Source: Leucobacter ruminantium
GTDB lineage: Bacteria > Actinomycetota > Actinomycetes > Actinomycetales > Microbacteriaceae
Direction of reading: 5' to 3'
NCBI RefSeq assembly: GCF_017565705.1
Contig: NZ_JAGDYL010000001.1
Coordinates: 1 to 64,000 of the forward strand
Length of the DNA stretch: 64,000 nucleotides
Shown here: positions 18,456-26,669 of the stretch, one piece after another
Position numbering within the stretch: position 1 is the first letter of the stretch
Layout of the letters: every line of letters starts with the position of its first letter
Translations under genes and position numbers: made by a program
Notes under the pieces: generated by a model
Told to the model about the DNA's origin: nothing
Seen by the model: the letters and a program-made list of their open reading frames with translations, nothing else
Databases searched by the model: none

Positions 18456-19877
18456 ATGAACGAGCAGCCCACCCACGATGCGCGGGTCGATCACAGCAGT
18501 CGCAGCACGACGCCGCGCTCCGGCGGTTTCCTGGAGTACATCTCATCGCACTGGGCGGAGCGAGACGAGCCGCTCCCCGACCCGATCGCGGCCGCGCCGT
18601 ACGCGGCGGCGCGGCGGCGGGCTCTCGGCGCCCGCTTCCCCGGCCGACGCATCGTGATCCACGCGGGTGCGATGAAGCAGCGCTCGAACGACACCTTCTA
18701 CCAGTTCCGGGCGCACAGCGCGTTCGCCCACCTCACCGGATGGGGTTCCGAGAGCGAGCCGGGCGCTGTGCTGGTGCTCGACCCGGTCGGCGAGGGATCC
18801 GCGTCCGGACACGACTCGGCCGATCCCTCGCCCACTCACTCGGCGACGCTCTACTTCCGAGAGCGGGCCGGGCGCGACAGCGACGAATTCTTCGCGAACC
18901 CCGAGATCGGCGAGTTCTGGATCGGCCCCCGACCCTCGCTCGCCCAGGTGTCGGCGCTGCTCGGCATCCGCACGGCTCCGCTCGAGACCTTCGTCGCCGA
19001 AGAGGACGACTGCACGCTCGACGACCCCGAACTCTCCCGCGAGACCTCGGAGATGCGACTGGTGAAAGACGCGTTCGAACTCGCCGAGATGCGGGCCGCG
19101 GTCGAAGCCACCGCGCGGGGCTTCGACGAGGTGCTGGCCGCGCTTCCGCGGGCGAGCGCGCACCCGCGGGGCGAGCGGGTGGTCGAGGGCGTCTTCAACC
19201 AGCGCGCCAGGCTCGACGGCAACACGGTCGGCTACGAGACGATCGCGGCCGCGGGTCCGCACGCGTGCACGCTGCACTGGATCCGCAACGACGGCGCCGT
19301 GCGCGACGGCGAGCTGCTGCTGCTCGACGCGGGCGTCGAGCTCGACAGCCTGTACACGGCCGACATCACGCGCACCGTGCCGGTGTCGGGCACCTTCTCG
19401 GAGCCCCAGCGCCGGGTCTACGAGGCCGTGCTCGAGGCGGCCGATGCGGCGCGCGCCATCGTGCGGCCCGGCATCCGGTTCGGCGACGTGCACGACGCCG
19501 CGATGGCGGTGATCGAGCGGCGCACGCGCGAGTGGGGCCTGCTGCCCGAGCCCGTCGAGGGAGAATCCGTCGCCTACCACCGCCGCTACATGGTGCACGG
19601 CACGAGCCACCACCTCGGGCTCGACGTGCACGACTGCGCCCAGGCGCGGCGGGAGATGTACCTCGACGGCGTGCTCGAGGCGGGCATGGTGTTCACGATC
19701 GAGCCGGGCCTGTACTTCCAGCCGGACGATCTGACCGTGCCCGAGGAACTGCGCGGCATCGGCGTGCGCATCGAGGACGACATCGCAGTCACCCCCGACG
19801 GCTGCGAGAACCTCTCGGCGGCGATCCCCCGCACGGCCGACGCGGTCGAAGCGTGGGTGCGGGGCGCCCGGGGCTGA
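18456..19877 (+). CDS. pepP: Xaa-Pro aminopeptidase (M24B)
   Basis: 473 aa aminopeptidase P family protein removing N-terminal residues that precede proline. An N-terminal creatinase-like domain (GAMKQRSNDTFYQFRA) is followed by the pita-bread metallopeptidase domain with all five metal ligands in context: LLLDAGVELDSLYTADITRT, MVHGTSHHLGLDVHD, MVFTIEPGLYF and GIGVRIEDDI. Probably a dinuclear Mn2+ enzyme in the cytoplasm. GAAGAT lies 6 nt before the ATG as a weak -10 box; no ribosome binding site. Confidence 0.93.
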   Translation: MNEQPTHDARVDHSSRSTTPRSGGFLEYISSHWAERDEPLPDPIAAAPYAAARRRALGARFPGRRIVIHAGAMKQRSNDTFYQFRAHSAFAHLTGWGSESEPGAVLVLDPVGEGSASGHDSADPSPTHSATLYFRERAGRDSDEFFANPEIGEFWIGPRPSLAQVSALLGIRTAPLETFVAEEDDCTLDDPELSRETSEMRLVKDAFELAEMRAAVEATARGFDEVLAALPRASAHPRGERVVEGVFNQRARLDGNTVGYETIAAAGPHACTLHWIRNDGAVRDGELLLLDAGVELDSLYTADITRTVPVSGTFSEPQRRVYEAVLEAADAARAIVRPGIRFGDVHDAAMAVIERRTREWGLLPEPVEGESVAYHRRYMVHGTSHHLGLDVHDCAQARREMYLDGVLEAGMVFTIEPGLYFQPDDLTVPEELRGIGVRIEDDIAVTPDGCENLSAAIPRTADAVEAWVRGARG

Positions 19878-19925
19878 GCAGATCCGCGCAGCTCACCGCG
19901 TGAGCGGCCGTGCGCGGCGACCCCC

Positions 19926-21530
19926 TCAGCCCAGCATCTCGAGAGCGGCCTGGGCGGCGTTGTGGCCGCCGATGCCGCTCACGGCCCCGCCGCGCCGTGC
20001 GCCCGAACCGCACACGAGCAGCGTCGGGAGGTCCGTCGAGACGCCCCAGCGCGCGGCGGGGGTGTCGAGCGGCTCGCCGTCCTCGGCCCAGGGCCACGAC
20101 AGCCCGCCGTGGAAGATGTCGCCGCCGATCATGCCGAGCGACTCCTCGAGGTCGAGCGTCGTGCGCGCCTCGATGCAGGGCGTGCCGTCGGGCGCCGTGT
20201 AGAGGCAGTCGGCGATCGGCTCGGCGAGCACGGAGTCGAGCGACCGCTGCGCCGCGGCGAGCAGCTCCTCGCGCAGCGCATCGTTGTCGCCGCGCTCGGC
20301 GAGGGCGTGCGGCACGTGCAGGCCGAAGAGTGTGAGCGTCTGGGCCCCCTCGGCGCGCAGCTCGGGGCCGAGGATCGAGGGATCGGTGAGCGAGTGGCAG
20401 TAGATCTCGGCGGGCAGCGGATCCGGGAGGGATCCCTCGGCCGCTCGCCCGTACGCGCCCTCGAGCTGTGTGAGCGTCTCGTTGATGTGGAAGGTGCCGG
20501 CGAACGCGGCCGAGGGATCGACCCGCTCGTCTCGCAGCTTCGGGAGCCGCTTCAGCAGCATGTTGACCTTCACCTGCGCGCCCGCGGGCCGCTCGGGGGC
20601 GCCGGGCACGCGCGCGGCGGGGGCTCCGCCCGCGACGAGCAGGCGTTCGAGCACTGCGGGGCCGACTCCGCTCATGACGATGCGGCCGCGCACGGATCCC
20701 TCGTCCGATGCGTCGGAGAACCGCACCTCGCCGTCGGCCGTGACCGCGGAGACCTCGAGGCCGGTGCGCAGCTCGGCACCGGCCTCGCGGGCGACGCGCT
20801 CGAGCTCGCCGCTCACGCGTCCCATGCCGCCCACCGGCACGTCCCAGTCGCCCGTGCCGCCGCCGATGACGTGGTAGAGGAAGCAGCGGTTCTGGTCCAG
20901 GGAGTCGTCGTCGGCCGAGGAGAAGGTGCCGATGAGCCCGTCGGTCAGCGCGATGCCGCGCGCGATGTCGCTCTCGAGCGACGAACGGATCATCTCGCCG
21001 AGCGGGCGCTCGAAGAGCTGCTCCCAGAGCTCGTCGTCGCCGACGAGCTCGCGCACCTGGGAGCGGGTCATGAGCGGGTCGGTGACCGTCGGGAAGAGGC
21101 GCTGCGCGAGCGGGGAGAGCCGCTCGTAGAAGGCGGCGAAGCGGTCGGCCTCGGCGCGGTCGCCGGTGACCCGCTCGAAGGACGCCGCGGTGGCCTCTGC
21201 GTCGCCGTTGTCGACGAGCACGCCCCGGCTCGGGTCGGAGGGGTCGGGCGTGTAGGAGGAGTAGCGCCTGCGGCTCAGCTCGATGCGCAGACCGAGGTCG
21301 TCGACGATGCGCTGCGGCAGCAGGCTTACGAGGTAGGAGTAGCGGGAGAGCCGAGCGTCGAGACCGGGCCAGGGCTCCTCGGAGACGGCGGCGCCGCCCA
21401 GGTGGTCGAGTCGCTCGAGCACGAGCGCGCTCTTACCCGCCCTGGCCAGGTATGCGGCGGCGACGAGGGCGTTGTGCCCGCCTCCGACGATGACGACATC
21501 GTGCGTGTGATCCGGGGATGCTGCGGTCAT
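19926..21530 (-). CDS. FAD-dependent oxidoreductase, phytoene-desaturase / PYROXD2-like
   Basis: 534 aa. N-terminal dinucleotide-binding motif VVIVGGGHNALVAAAYLARAG followed by LVLERLDHLGGAAVSEE, and a C-terminal flavin-binding segment LLVCGSGARRGGAVSGIGGHNAAQAALEML. This pattern is the PYROXD2-like branch of the carotenoid desaturase family; the reaction is uncharacterised in bacteria. No other carotenoid genes are nearby, so a carotenoid role is not supported. The ATG is the only suitable start near the conserved N-terminus. Divergent from the secreted 3D-like protein across a 66-nt promoter gap. Confidence 0.85.
   Translation of the reverse strand: MTAASPDHTHDVVIVGGGHNALVAAAYLARAGKSALVLERLDHLGGAAVSEEPWPGLDARLSRYSYLVSLLPQRIVDDLGLRIELSRRRYSSYTPDPSDPSRGVLVDNGDAEATAASFERVTGDRAEADRFAAFYERLSPLAQRLFPTVTDPLMTRSQVRELVGDDELWEQLFERPLGEMIRSSLESDIARGIALTDGLIGTFSSADDDSLDQNRCFLYHVIGGGTGDWDVPVGGMGRVSGELERVAREAGAELRTGLEVSAVTADGEVRFSDASDEGSVRGRIVMSGVGPAVLERLLVAGGAPAARVPGAPERPAGAQVKVNMLLKRLPKLRDERVDPSAAFAGTFHINETLTQLEGAYGRAAEGSLPDPLPAEIYCHSLTDPSILGPELRAEGAQTLTLFGLHVPHALAERGDNDALREELLAAAQRSLDSVLAEPIADCLYTAPDGTPCIEARTTLDLEESLGMIGGDIFHGGLSWPWAEDGEPLDTPAARWGVSTDLPTLLVCGSGARRGGAVSGIGGHNAAQAALEMLG
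20427..20438. repeat. Full 12-bp palindrome of the over-represented GAGGGATC motif
   Basis: GAGGGATCCCTC, one of three complete palindromic copies of the motif that occurs about 65 times as a half-site in this window. It lies inside the FAD-oxidoreductase coding sequence. Confidence 0.85.
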
Positions 21531-21558
21531 GGGCAACAGCCTATCGCCGGTCGGGGCC

Positions 21559-21587
21559 TTTACCGCGCCAAGATCCCGAGATACAAT
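21559..21587 (+). promoter_or_regulatory. Canonical promoter TTTACC-N17-TACAAT
   Basis: -35 TTTACC (21559-21564) and -10 TACAAT (21582-21587) with a 17-nt spacer, the best sigma-70-type promoter in the window. The -10 ends 9 nt before the GTG of the secreted 3D-like protein, so the transcript has almost no leader. Confidence 0.75.
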
Positions 21588-21596
21588 CGTTACATT

Positions 21597-22148
21597 GTGC
21601 CTGCTTCCTCCATCGCCCGCCCGCACCCCTCTCCGCTCCCCTGGGCGCGGGTCCGCGGTGTGGCGGCCGCCTCGGCGGTCGTGGTCTTCCTCGGCAGCGC
21701 GATCATGGCGCCCTTCTCGATGACGGGCGCCCTCGCCGACGGGGGCGCCGCCGGCTTCGAGCGTCAGGCCTTCACCGCCGGCGCTGCGTCCGAGCAGGCC
21801 GTCGACGTCGAGGTTCCCGCTGTCGACACGGCGAAAGCAGCGGCCGCCGTGCCGGGCGGGGCGGCTTCGGGCGCTCTCTACACGCTCGAGGAGTTCATGT
21901 TCAGCGGCGTCGTCAACTGGGGCGGCTACAAGTTCACCTACTACAGCCAGCAGGTGCTGCCCGGCTCCGGCCTCGACATCCCGGGCCGTCACGTCAACGA
22001 GGGGGGCTTCGTGAGCGACGCCGACGGCTACCTCGTGCTCGCGGGATCGGCGCCCAAGGGCACCGTCTACGAGACGCCGTTCGGCGCCCCGGGCAAGATC
22101 TACGACCGCGGCACCACGGGCAACCACCTCGACGTCTACATCCGCTGA
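21597..22148 (+). CDS. Secreted 3D-domain-like protein
   Basis: 183 aa. A Pro/Ser/Arg start leads into a hydrophobic signal segment (VRGVAAASAVVVFLGSAIMAPF), an Ala/Val-rich linker, then a C-terminal domain with the three-aspartate pattern of 3D (MltA/double-psi barrel) proteins: WGGYKFTYYSQ, SDADGYLVLAGSAPKGTVYETPFG, GKIYDRG and HLDVYIR at the very end. Such domains occur in cell-wall-acting enzymes and resuscitation factors, so a role at the cell wall is plausible but unproven. GTG start close behind a canonical promoter; no ribosome binding site. Confidence 0.75.
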   Translation: MPASSIARPHPSPLPWARVRGVAAASAVVVFLGSAIMAPFSMTGALADGGAAGFERQAFTAGAASEQAVDVEVPAVDTAKAAAAVPGGAASGALYTLEEFMFSGVVNWGGYKFTYYSQQVLPGSGLDIPGRHVNEGGFVSDADGYLVLAGSAPKGTVYETPFGAPGKIYDRGTTGNHLDVYIR

Positions 22149-22196
22149 CGCGTCGGGCCCGGCGCCCTCACGTTCAGGCGTGACACCGCGCTCGCG

Positions 22197-22586
22197 CTAC
22201 GCGGGCTCCTCGCCGTCGACGTAGACCCAGCGCCCGTCTTCCGCGCGGGAGAAGCTGCTGCGCTCGCGCTGCTCGAGTCTGCCTCCGGGGGTGCGCGCAA
22301 CGGCGGTGAAGGTCACGCGCCCCTCGCGGTCGAAGGGACCGCCCGCCTCGACCGCCTCCACGAAGAGCCGCCTCCAGGCGATGGTCGGGTCGAGTTCGAG
22401 CGAATCGGGTCGGGTTGAGGGATCCCACGTGGAGAGCAGGTAGTCACCGAGCCCGAGGGCGAAGGCGCTGTACCGCGAGCGCATCAGACGTTCGGCGGTG
22501 GGAGCTGCTGCGCCGTCGTGCAGCGGCAGGCAGCAGGCGCCGTAGGGCTCGCCCCTTCCGCAGGGACAGGGATGCGTCGCGTCCAT
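22197..22586 (-). CDS. ychJ: YchJ family protein (SEC-C motif, UPF0225)
   Basis: 129 aa. Starts with a SEC-C-type zinc-binding motif CPCGRGEPYGACC and continues with the YchJ/NTF2-like core AERLMRSRYSAFALGLGDYLLSTWDPSTRP, ending FSRAEDGRWVYVDGE. Molecular function unknown. TACGCT on the minus strand ends 6 nt before the ATG (leaderless pattern). Convergent with the 3D-like gene. Confidence 0.9.
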   Translation of the reverse strand: MDATHPCPCGRGEPYGACCLPLHDGAAAPTAERLMRSRYSAFALGLGDYLLSTWDPSTRPDSLELDPTIAWRRLFVEAVEAGGPFDREGRVTFTAVARTPGGRLEQRERSSFSRAEDGRWVYVDGEEPA

Positions 22587-22752
22587 CCCTCCAGCGTAGC
22601 CGCGCGGACGGGGCGCAGCTCGAGCGGAACGCAGCTCGAGCGGGACGCAGTGCGCGCGCCGACGAGCGCACCGGCGGACGGCCGCGGCGCGAATCCGGGA
22701 TAGGATGGTGGCATCGGCGCCACGCGCCCCCTGACACTCGCGAGGAGACAAC

Positions 22753-22977
22753 GTGAAGATCCGCACCCGCATCGCCGCAGCCGTGACCGTAGCGCTCGCC
22801 TCGGTGTTCATCGGCGCCCCCGCCTTCGCGCACGACGGCCACGGCACCGAGTCGATGTTCTCGAGCGCCGGCCACCCGGTCGACGTCGTCGCGGTCTCGA
22901 TCGTCGGCGTGGTGATCCTCGCGGTCGTGCTCATCGGCTCGACCCTCATCGGCAATCTCTTCGAGAAGAAGCAGTAG
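22753..22977 (+). CDS. Small exported membrane protein, unknown function
   Basis: 74 aa, GTG start behind CGAGGAGAC. A signal peptide (KIRTRIAAAVTVALASVFIGAPAFA) with cleavage expected after AFA leaves a mature protein beginning HDGHGTES, a His-rich tip. One transmembrane helix (VVAVSIVGVVILAVVLIGSTLI) and a short basic tail follow. The His cluster could bind metal, which is speculative. TAGGAT at 22701-22706 may be its promoter. Confidence 0.7.
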   Translation: MKIRTRIAAAVTVALASVFIGAPAFAHDGHGTESMFSSAGHPVDVVAVSIVGVVILAVVLIGSTLIGNLFEKKQ

Positions 22978-23032
22978 CAGTCCGGCAGCGGCGGCACCCG
23001 GGCGGTACCAGAGGTAACCGGGAGACGGCGTC

Positions 23033-23950
23033 GTGATCGATCTGCGTCAGTTGCAGGCGCTCAGCGCCGTGGCGGCCGAGGGATCGGTGGCGCGCGCAGC
23101 CCTGCGCCTCGGTTGGAGCCAGCCGACGGTCGACTACCACCTCCGCAACCTCGACCGGCTCGTCGGCGTGGAGCTCACGACGCGCAGTACGCGGGGCAGC
23201 CGCCTCACCGCCGCCGGCACCCTCATGCTCGAACGGGGCGAGGAGATTCTGAACCTCGCCGATCGCGCGGTCACCGACGTGCGCGATCTCGCCCAGCTGG
23301 GCCGCATCAGGTTGCGTTTCGGCACCTTCCCCACCGCGGCCGCGCGCCTCCTCCCCGGCATCGTGAGCCGGGTGTCCGAGCTGGGCATCGAGCTCGACGC
23401 CACGCTCGAAGAGCTCGCGCCGCTCGTCACCGGGATCAATCAGCACACCCTCGACGCCGCGCTCGTCTACACCGCGGGCGGCTACCAGCTGCCGTTCCGT
23501 TCCGAGGTTCACACGACCCACGTGTTCACCGACCCGATGCTGCTCGCGCTGCCGGCGAACCACCCGGCCGCCAGACACGCGAGCTTCGACCACGATGCGT
23601 TCATCGGTCTCGCCAGGGATTCGTGGGTGATGGGTTCCACACCCGGCGACACCCTCGACGATCTCGTGCGCGAGGTCTTCCACGCCGCGGGCCACCCGAG
23701 CGTCAACGTCGCGATCCGCACCGACGACTACTCCGTGGTGCTCGGTCTCATCTCGGCGGGGCTGGCCGTCGCACTCGTACCGAGCCTCGTCGGCAACAAT
23801 CCGCCCGACGGCGTCGTGCTGCGGCCGATCGACGATCCCCGCTTCACCCGAGAGCTGCTGCTCGCGGCGCCCGCCGGCCCCGGAGGTCCCTCGGCCGCCG
23901 TGCGTCAGCTGGCCGAGGTGGTCCGCCGCTCGATCGCGGCGCTCGGGTAG
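23033..23950 (+). CDS. LysR family transcriptional regulator
   Basis: 305 aa. N-terminal winged HTH (LRQLQALSAVAAEGSVARAALRLGWSQPTVDYHLRNLDRLVG) and a periplasmic-binding-like effector domain from about residue 90. GTG start with GGGAGA upstream. LysR proteins usually control a neighbour. The adjacent, convergent DHA2 efflux gene or the small exported protein are candidates, but the gene is not divergent from either, so the target is open. Confidence 0.9.
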   Translation: MIDLRQLQALSAVAAEGSVARAALRLGWSQPTVDYHLRNLDRLVGVELTTRSTRGSRLTAAGTLMLERGEEILNLADRAVTDVRDLAQLGRIRLRFGTFPTAAARLLPGIVSRVSELGIELDATLEELAPLVTGINQHTLDAALVYTAGGYQLPFRSEVHTTHVFTDPMLLALPANHPAARHASFDHDAFIGLARDSWVMGSTPGDTLDDLVREVFHAAGHPSVNVAIRTDDYSVVLGLISAGLAVALVPSLVGNNPPDGVVLRPIDDPRFTRELLLAAPAGPGGPSAAVRQLAEVVRRSIAALG

Positions 23951-23984
23951 CCCCGGCTCTTGCCGTGAGGCCACCCGAACGGCG

Positions 23985-25463
23985 TCAGTGACCGCCCGCT
24001 CCGGGCTCCTGGTCGGCAGGCTTCCGAATGAAGAACGCGAGCACGACCGGCACCACCGCGATGCACGCGGCGACGAAGAACGCGGCGTGGGCACCCGGCT
24101 CCCCCGCCACCGCCGTCGGCACGCCCTTCGCCTCTCCCGTGTGCAGGAACACCGAGTAGATCGAGATCAGGACCGCGGTGCCGGCTGCACCGCCGACCTG
24201 CTGCAGCGTGTTGAGCGCGGCGGAGCCGTGCGAGTACAGCGAGCGGTCGAGGGATCCGAGCGAGGCCGAGAACAGCGGGGTGAACGATCCGGCGAGACCG
24301 AGCGACATCAGGATCTGCACGATCATGAGGAACCAGGTCGGCGTGTCGGTACCCACCGTCGAGTAGACGAACATCGAGACCGCGATGAGGATCGTACCGG
24401 GCACGAGCAGGGTCTTGGGGCCGCGGGCATCGTAGATGCGGCCCATGACCGGGCCGAGGAGGCCCATGAGGATCGAGCCGGGCAGCAGCACCAGACCGGC
24501 CGCAGTCGGTTCGAGGCCCGCGACGTCCTGCAGATAGAGCGGCAGCAACGAGAAGGTGCCGAACATCGACAGCGCGACCACGCCCATGATGATCACGGCG
24601 ACCACGTAGTTCCGCGAGGTGAACACCCGCAGGTCGAGCAGCGCGTCGTTCTTCTTCTGCAGTACGAGCTGGCGCCACACGAAGAGCGCGAGGAACACCA
24701 GCCCGCTCGCGATCACGGTCCAGGGCAGGGCTCCGCCTCCGGCTCCGCCGTGGCCGCCGAGCTGGCTGAGGCCGTAGACGATACCGCCGAAGGCGAGGGC
24801 CGACAGAACGATGGAGAGCACGTCGATGGGAGCGCTGGTGGTCTCGCCGAGGTTGGTCATCCACTTCGCGCCGAGCGCGAGGGCGACGACTGCGATGGGC
24901 AGGATGATGCCGAACAGCCAGCGCCACCCCAGGTGATCGAGCACGACGCCGGAGAGCGTGGGGCCGAGCGCCGGAGCGAGGCTCATGACGAGGCCGACGC
25001 GCCCCATCATGCGTCCACGAGAGTTCGGCGGCACGACGTTCATCATGGTCGTCATGAGCAGCGGCATCATGACGCCGGTTCCCGCAGCCTGCACGATGCG
25101 GCCGACGAGCAGCAGCGAGAACCCGGGGGCCACGAGGCAGATCGCCGTGCCGAGCACGAACGAGCCGATCGCCGCGAGGAACACCTGTCGAGTCGTGAAA
25201 CGCTGCAGCAGGAAGCCCGTGGTCGGGATCACGACCGCCATCGTCAGCATGAACGCGCTGGTGAGCCACTGCCCGAGCTCCGGTGGGATGCCGAGGGTGT
25301 GGTTCAGCGAGGGGATCGCGATGGCCATCGTCGTCTCGTTGAGGATGGCGACGAAGGCCGCAGCGAGCAGAAGCCAGATGACCCGCATGCCTGCGGGATC
25401 GATACCGGCGGAGCGGTCGGGGGCGGAAGGGGTGTCGAGGGGCTTCTCGGCAGTTTCAGACAT
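23985..25463 (-). CDS. DHA2-family MFS drug efflux permease
   Basis: 492 aa, 14 predicted membrane helices, with the DHA2 signatures RFTTRQVFLAAIGSF (motif A-like), GRIVQAAGTGVMMPLL (motif C-like) and PPNSRGRMMGRVGL. It exports lipophilic cations or drugs by proton antiport in known relatives; the substrate is unknown here. The ATG is overlapped by an inverted repeat that also covers the likely -10 box, so local repression is likely. Confidence 0.9.
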   Translation of the reverse strand: MSETAEKPLDTPSAPDRSAGIDPAGMRVIWLLLAAAFVAILNETTMAIAIPSLNHTLGIPPELGQWLTSAFMLTMAVVIPTTGFLLQRFTTRQVFLAAIGSFVLGTAICLVAPGFSLLLVGRIVQAAGTGVMMPLLMTTMMNVVPPNSRGRMMGRVGLVMSLAPALGPTLSGVVLDHLGWRWLFGIILPIAVVALALGAKWMTNLGETTSAPIDVLSIVLSALAFGGIVYGLSQLGGHGGAGGGALPWTVIASGLVFLALFVWRQLVLQKKNDALLDLRVFTSRNYVVAVIIMGVVALSMFGTFSLLPLYLQDVAGLEPTAAGLVLLPGSILMGLLGPVMGRIYDARGPKTLLVPGTILIAVSMFVYSTVGTDTPTWFLMIVQILMSLGLAGSFTPLFSASLGSLDRSLYSHGSAALNTLQQVGGAAGTAVLISIYSVFLHTGEAKGVPTAVAGEPGAHAAFFVAACIAVVPVVLAFFIRKPADQEPGAGGH

Positions 25464-25478
25464 AAGAGGTTTATCTTA
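25463..25478 (-). promoter_or_regulatory. Inverted repeat over the DHA2 efflux promoter
   Basis: TAAGA-N6-TCTTA at 25463-25478. Read on the minus strand, the distal arm contains a TAAGAT -10 box 9 nt before the ATG. A repressor bound here would block transcription of the efflux pump. The repressor is not adjacent; the site is inferred from symmetry only. Confidence 0.45.
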
Positions 25479-25500
25479 CACCTGTTTCGCCGATCCCGCG

Positions 25501-25572
25501 GGTCGAGCGAGCGAAGCGAGTCGAAACCCAGCAGCCCCGACGGTTTCGACTCGTCGCAAGCTCCTCGCCGGG
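25501..25572 (-). repeat. Interspersed palindromic repeat, copy A
   Basis: Contains CGAGTCGAAACC and its complement GGTTTCGACTCG, flanked by GGCGAGGAGCT on one side and CGCTTCGCTCGCTC on the other (minus-strand reading). It is the reverse complement of copy B at 38269-38346. It lies between the lipoprotein stop and the efflux gene, where it may also fold as a terminator. Confidence 0.8.
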
Positions 25573-25591
25573 CCAGCGGAGTGGGGCTCCG

Positions 25592-26200
25592 TCAATCGGT
25601 GGGGCGTTCACCTTTCTTCTCGGTCTGCTTCGCGGCCTTCTCGGCCTCCTCCGCAGCCTCCGCCTCGGCACGCTGCTGCTCCCACTGCGCGCACGCCGTG
25701 ACCGGGTCGGCGGGAAGGCCGAGCACCGCGCGCGCCTCCGCGGCGGTCGTTCCGACCTCGGCCGAGTCCTTCCAGGCGTAGCCGAGCACGTCGTCGATCG
25801 GCATGGCGGCCACCTTCGCCGCCTGCTTCGCATCCGAGCGCAGCGTTTCCCGAACGGCCGCGATCTCATCGGTCGCGTCATCCGGCCAGGCTCGGTCCTT
25901 GGGCTCGAGCTGCTTCGCCGCCTCTTCGCTCGCCTTCCCGACCGCGCGCATCGCCTCCGCGAAGTCGTCGGTGCCCGTCTCACCCCGGGTCTGGGCGATG
26001 CGCAGGCGGTCGATCTCCACGTCGACAGCGCCCCAGGCCTCGTTCACGGGACAGACGGCGTCGAGGTACAGCCCGCCCGCCTTGGTAGCGGAGAGCACCT
26101 CGACCTCGGGTTCGGCGGGCGTCTCGGGCTCCGGCGCGCAGCCGCCGAGCACGAGCAGCAGAGCCGCCCCGGCCACGACGGGCAGAGTCTTCCTACGCAT
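25592..26200 (-). CDS. Putative lipoprotein, unknown function
   Basis: 202 aa. Lipoprotein signal peptide with lipobox LVLGGC near residue 21, then a Pro/Glu-rich spacer and a helical, charged domain (DEIAAVRETLRSDAKQAAKVAAMPIDD), ending in a Glu/Ala/Lys coiled tail. Two further cysteines (LDAVCPV, TACAQW) may pair. TATTCT on the minus strand ends 6 nt before the ATG (leaderless pattern). No family recognised. Confidence 0.8.
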   Translation of the reverse strand: MRRKTLPVVAGAALLLVLGGCAPEPETPAEPEVEVLSATKAGGLYLDAVCPVNEAWGAVDVEIDRLRIAQTRGETGTDDFAEAMRAVGKASEEAAKQLEPKDRAWPDDATDEIAAVRETLRSDAKQAAKVAAMPIDDVLGYAWKDSAEVGTTAAEARAVLGLPADPVTACAQWEQQRAEAEAAEEAEKAAKQTEKKGERPTD

Positions 26201-26249
26201 CCCCTCAGAATACCTCGGCCGACGCGGTCGGCCGCGCTAGGGTGGCGCC

Positions 26250-26591
26250 ATGGCCAGATACCGGGACGAGGATCAGGCGGCCGCCGACGGCATCCGCATC
26301 GTGCACGAGCCGGAGCGCAGCAGATATGCGGCGTTGCGGGGATCCGGTGACGACGCGCTCCTCATCGGGGAGGCGCACTACACCCTGCTCGGCGACGATG
26401 CGATCGACTTCGACCACACCGTGGTGACTCCTCCCATGCGCGGCACCGGCGTCGCAGGCCTGCTCGCGCAGCGCGCCCTCACCGGCGAGGCCGCACGGGG
26501 GCGGCGGGTGCGAGCGTCCTGCTGGTTCATCGCGGGGTACCTCGGGAGACACCCCGAGCTGCTTGATGACGAGGGCCGGCCGACGCGCTGA
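26250..26591 (+). CDS. GNAT-like N-acetyltransferase (YidJ/COG2388 type)
   Basis: 113 aa, the short GNAT fold of the COG2388 family: YTLLGDDAIDFDHTVVTPPMRGTGVAGLLAQRAL, where MRGTGVA corresponds to the acetyl-CoA loop, and CWFIAGYLGRHPE is the typical C-terminal motif. The acceptor is unknown. TAGGGT (26238-26243) lies 6 nt before the ATG. Divergent from the lipoprotein gene. Confidence 0.87.
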   Translation: MARYRDEDQAAADGIRIVHEPERSRYAALRGSGDDALLIGEAHYTLLGDDAIDFDHTVVTPPMRGTGVAGLLAQRALTGEAARGRRVRASCWFIAGYLGRHPELLDDEGRPTR

Positions 26592-26669
26592 ACCCACCGG
26601 CTCGGCGCACCGATTCGTCAACCCCGCCAACGCCCCGGGCTCGACCGACACCACGAGTTCGACCGAAGA

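Noticed and set aside
19926-21530. Carotenoid biosynthesis assignment for the FAD oxidoreductase
   Set aside because: No crtB, crtE or other pathway gene nearby, and motifs fit the PYROXD2-like branch better.
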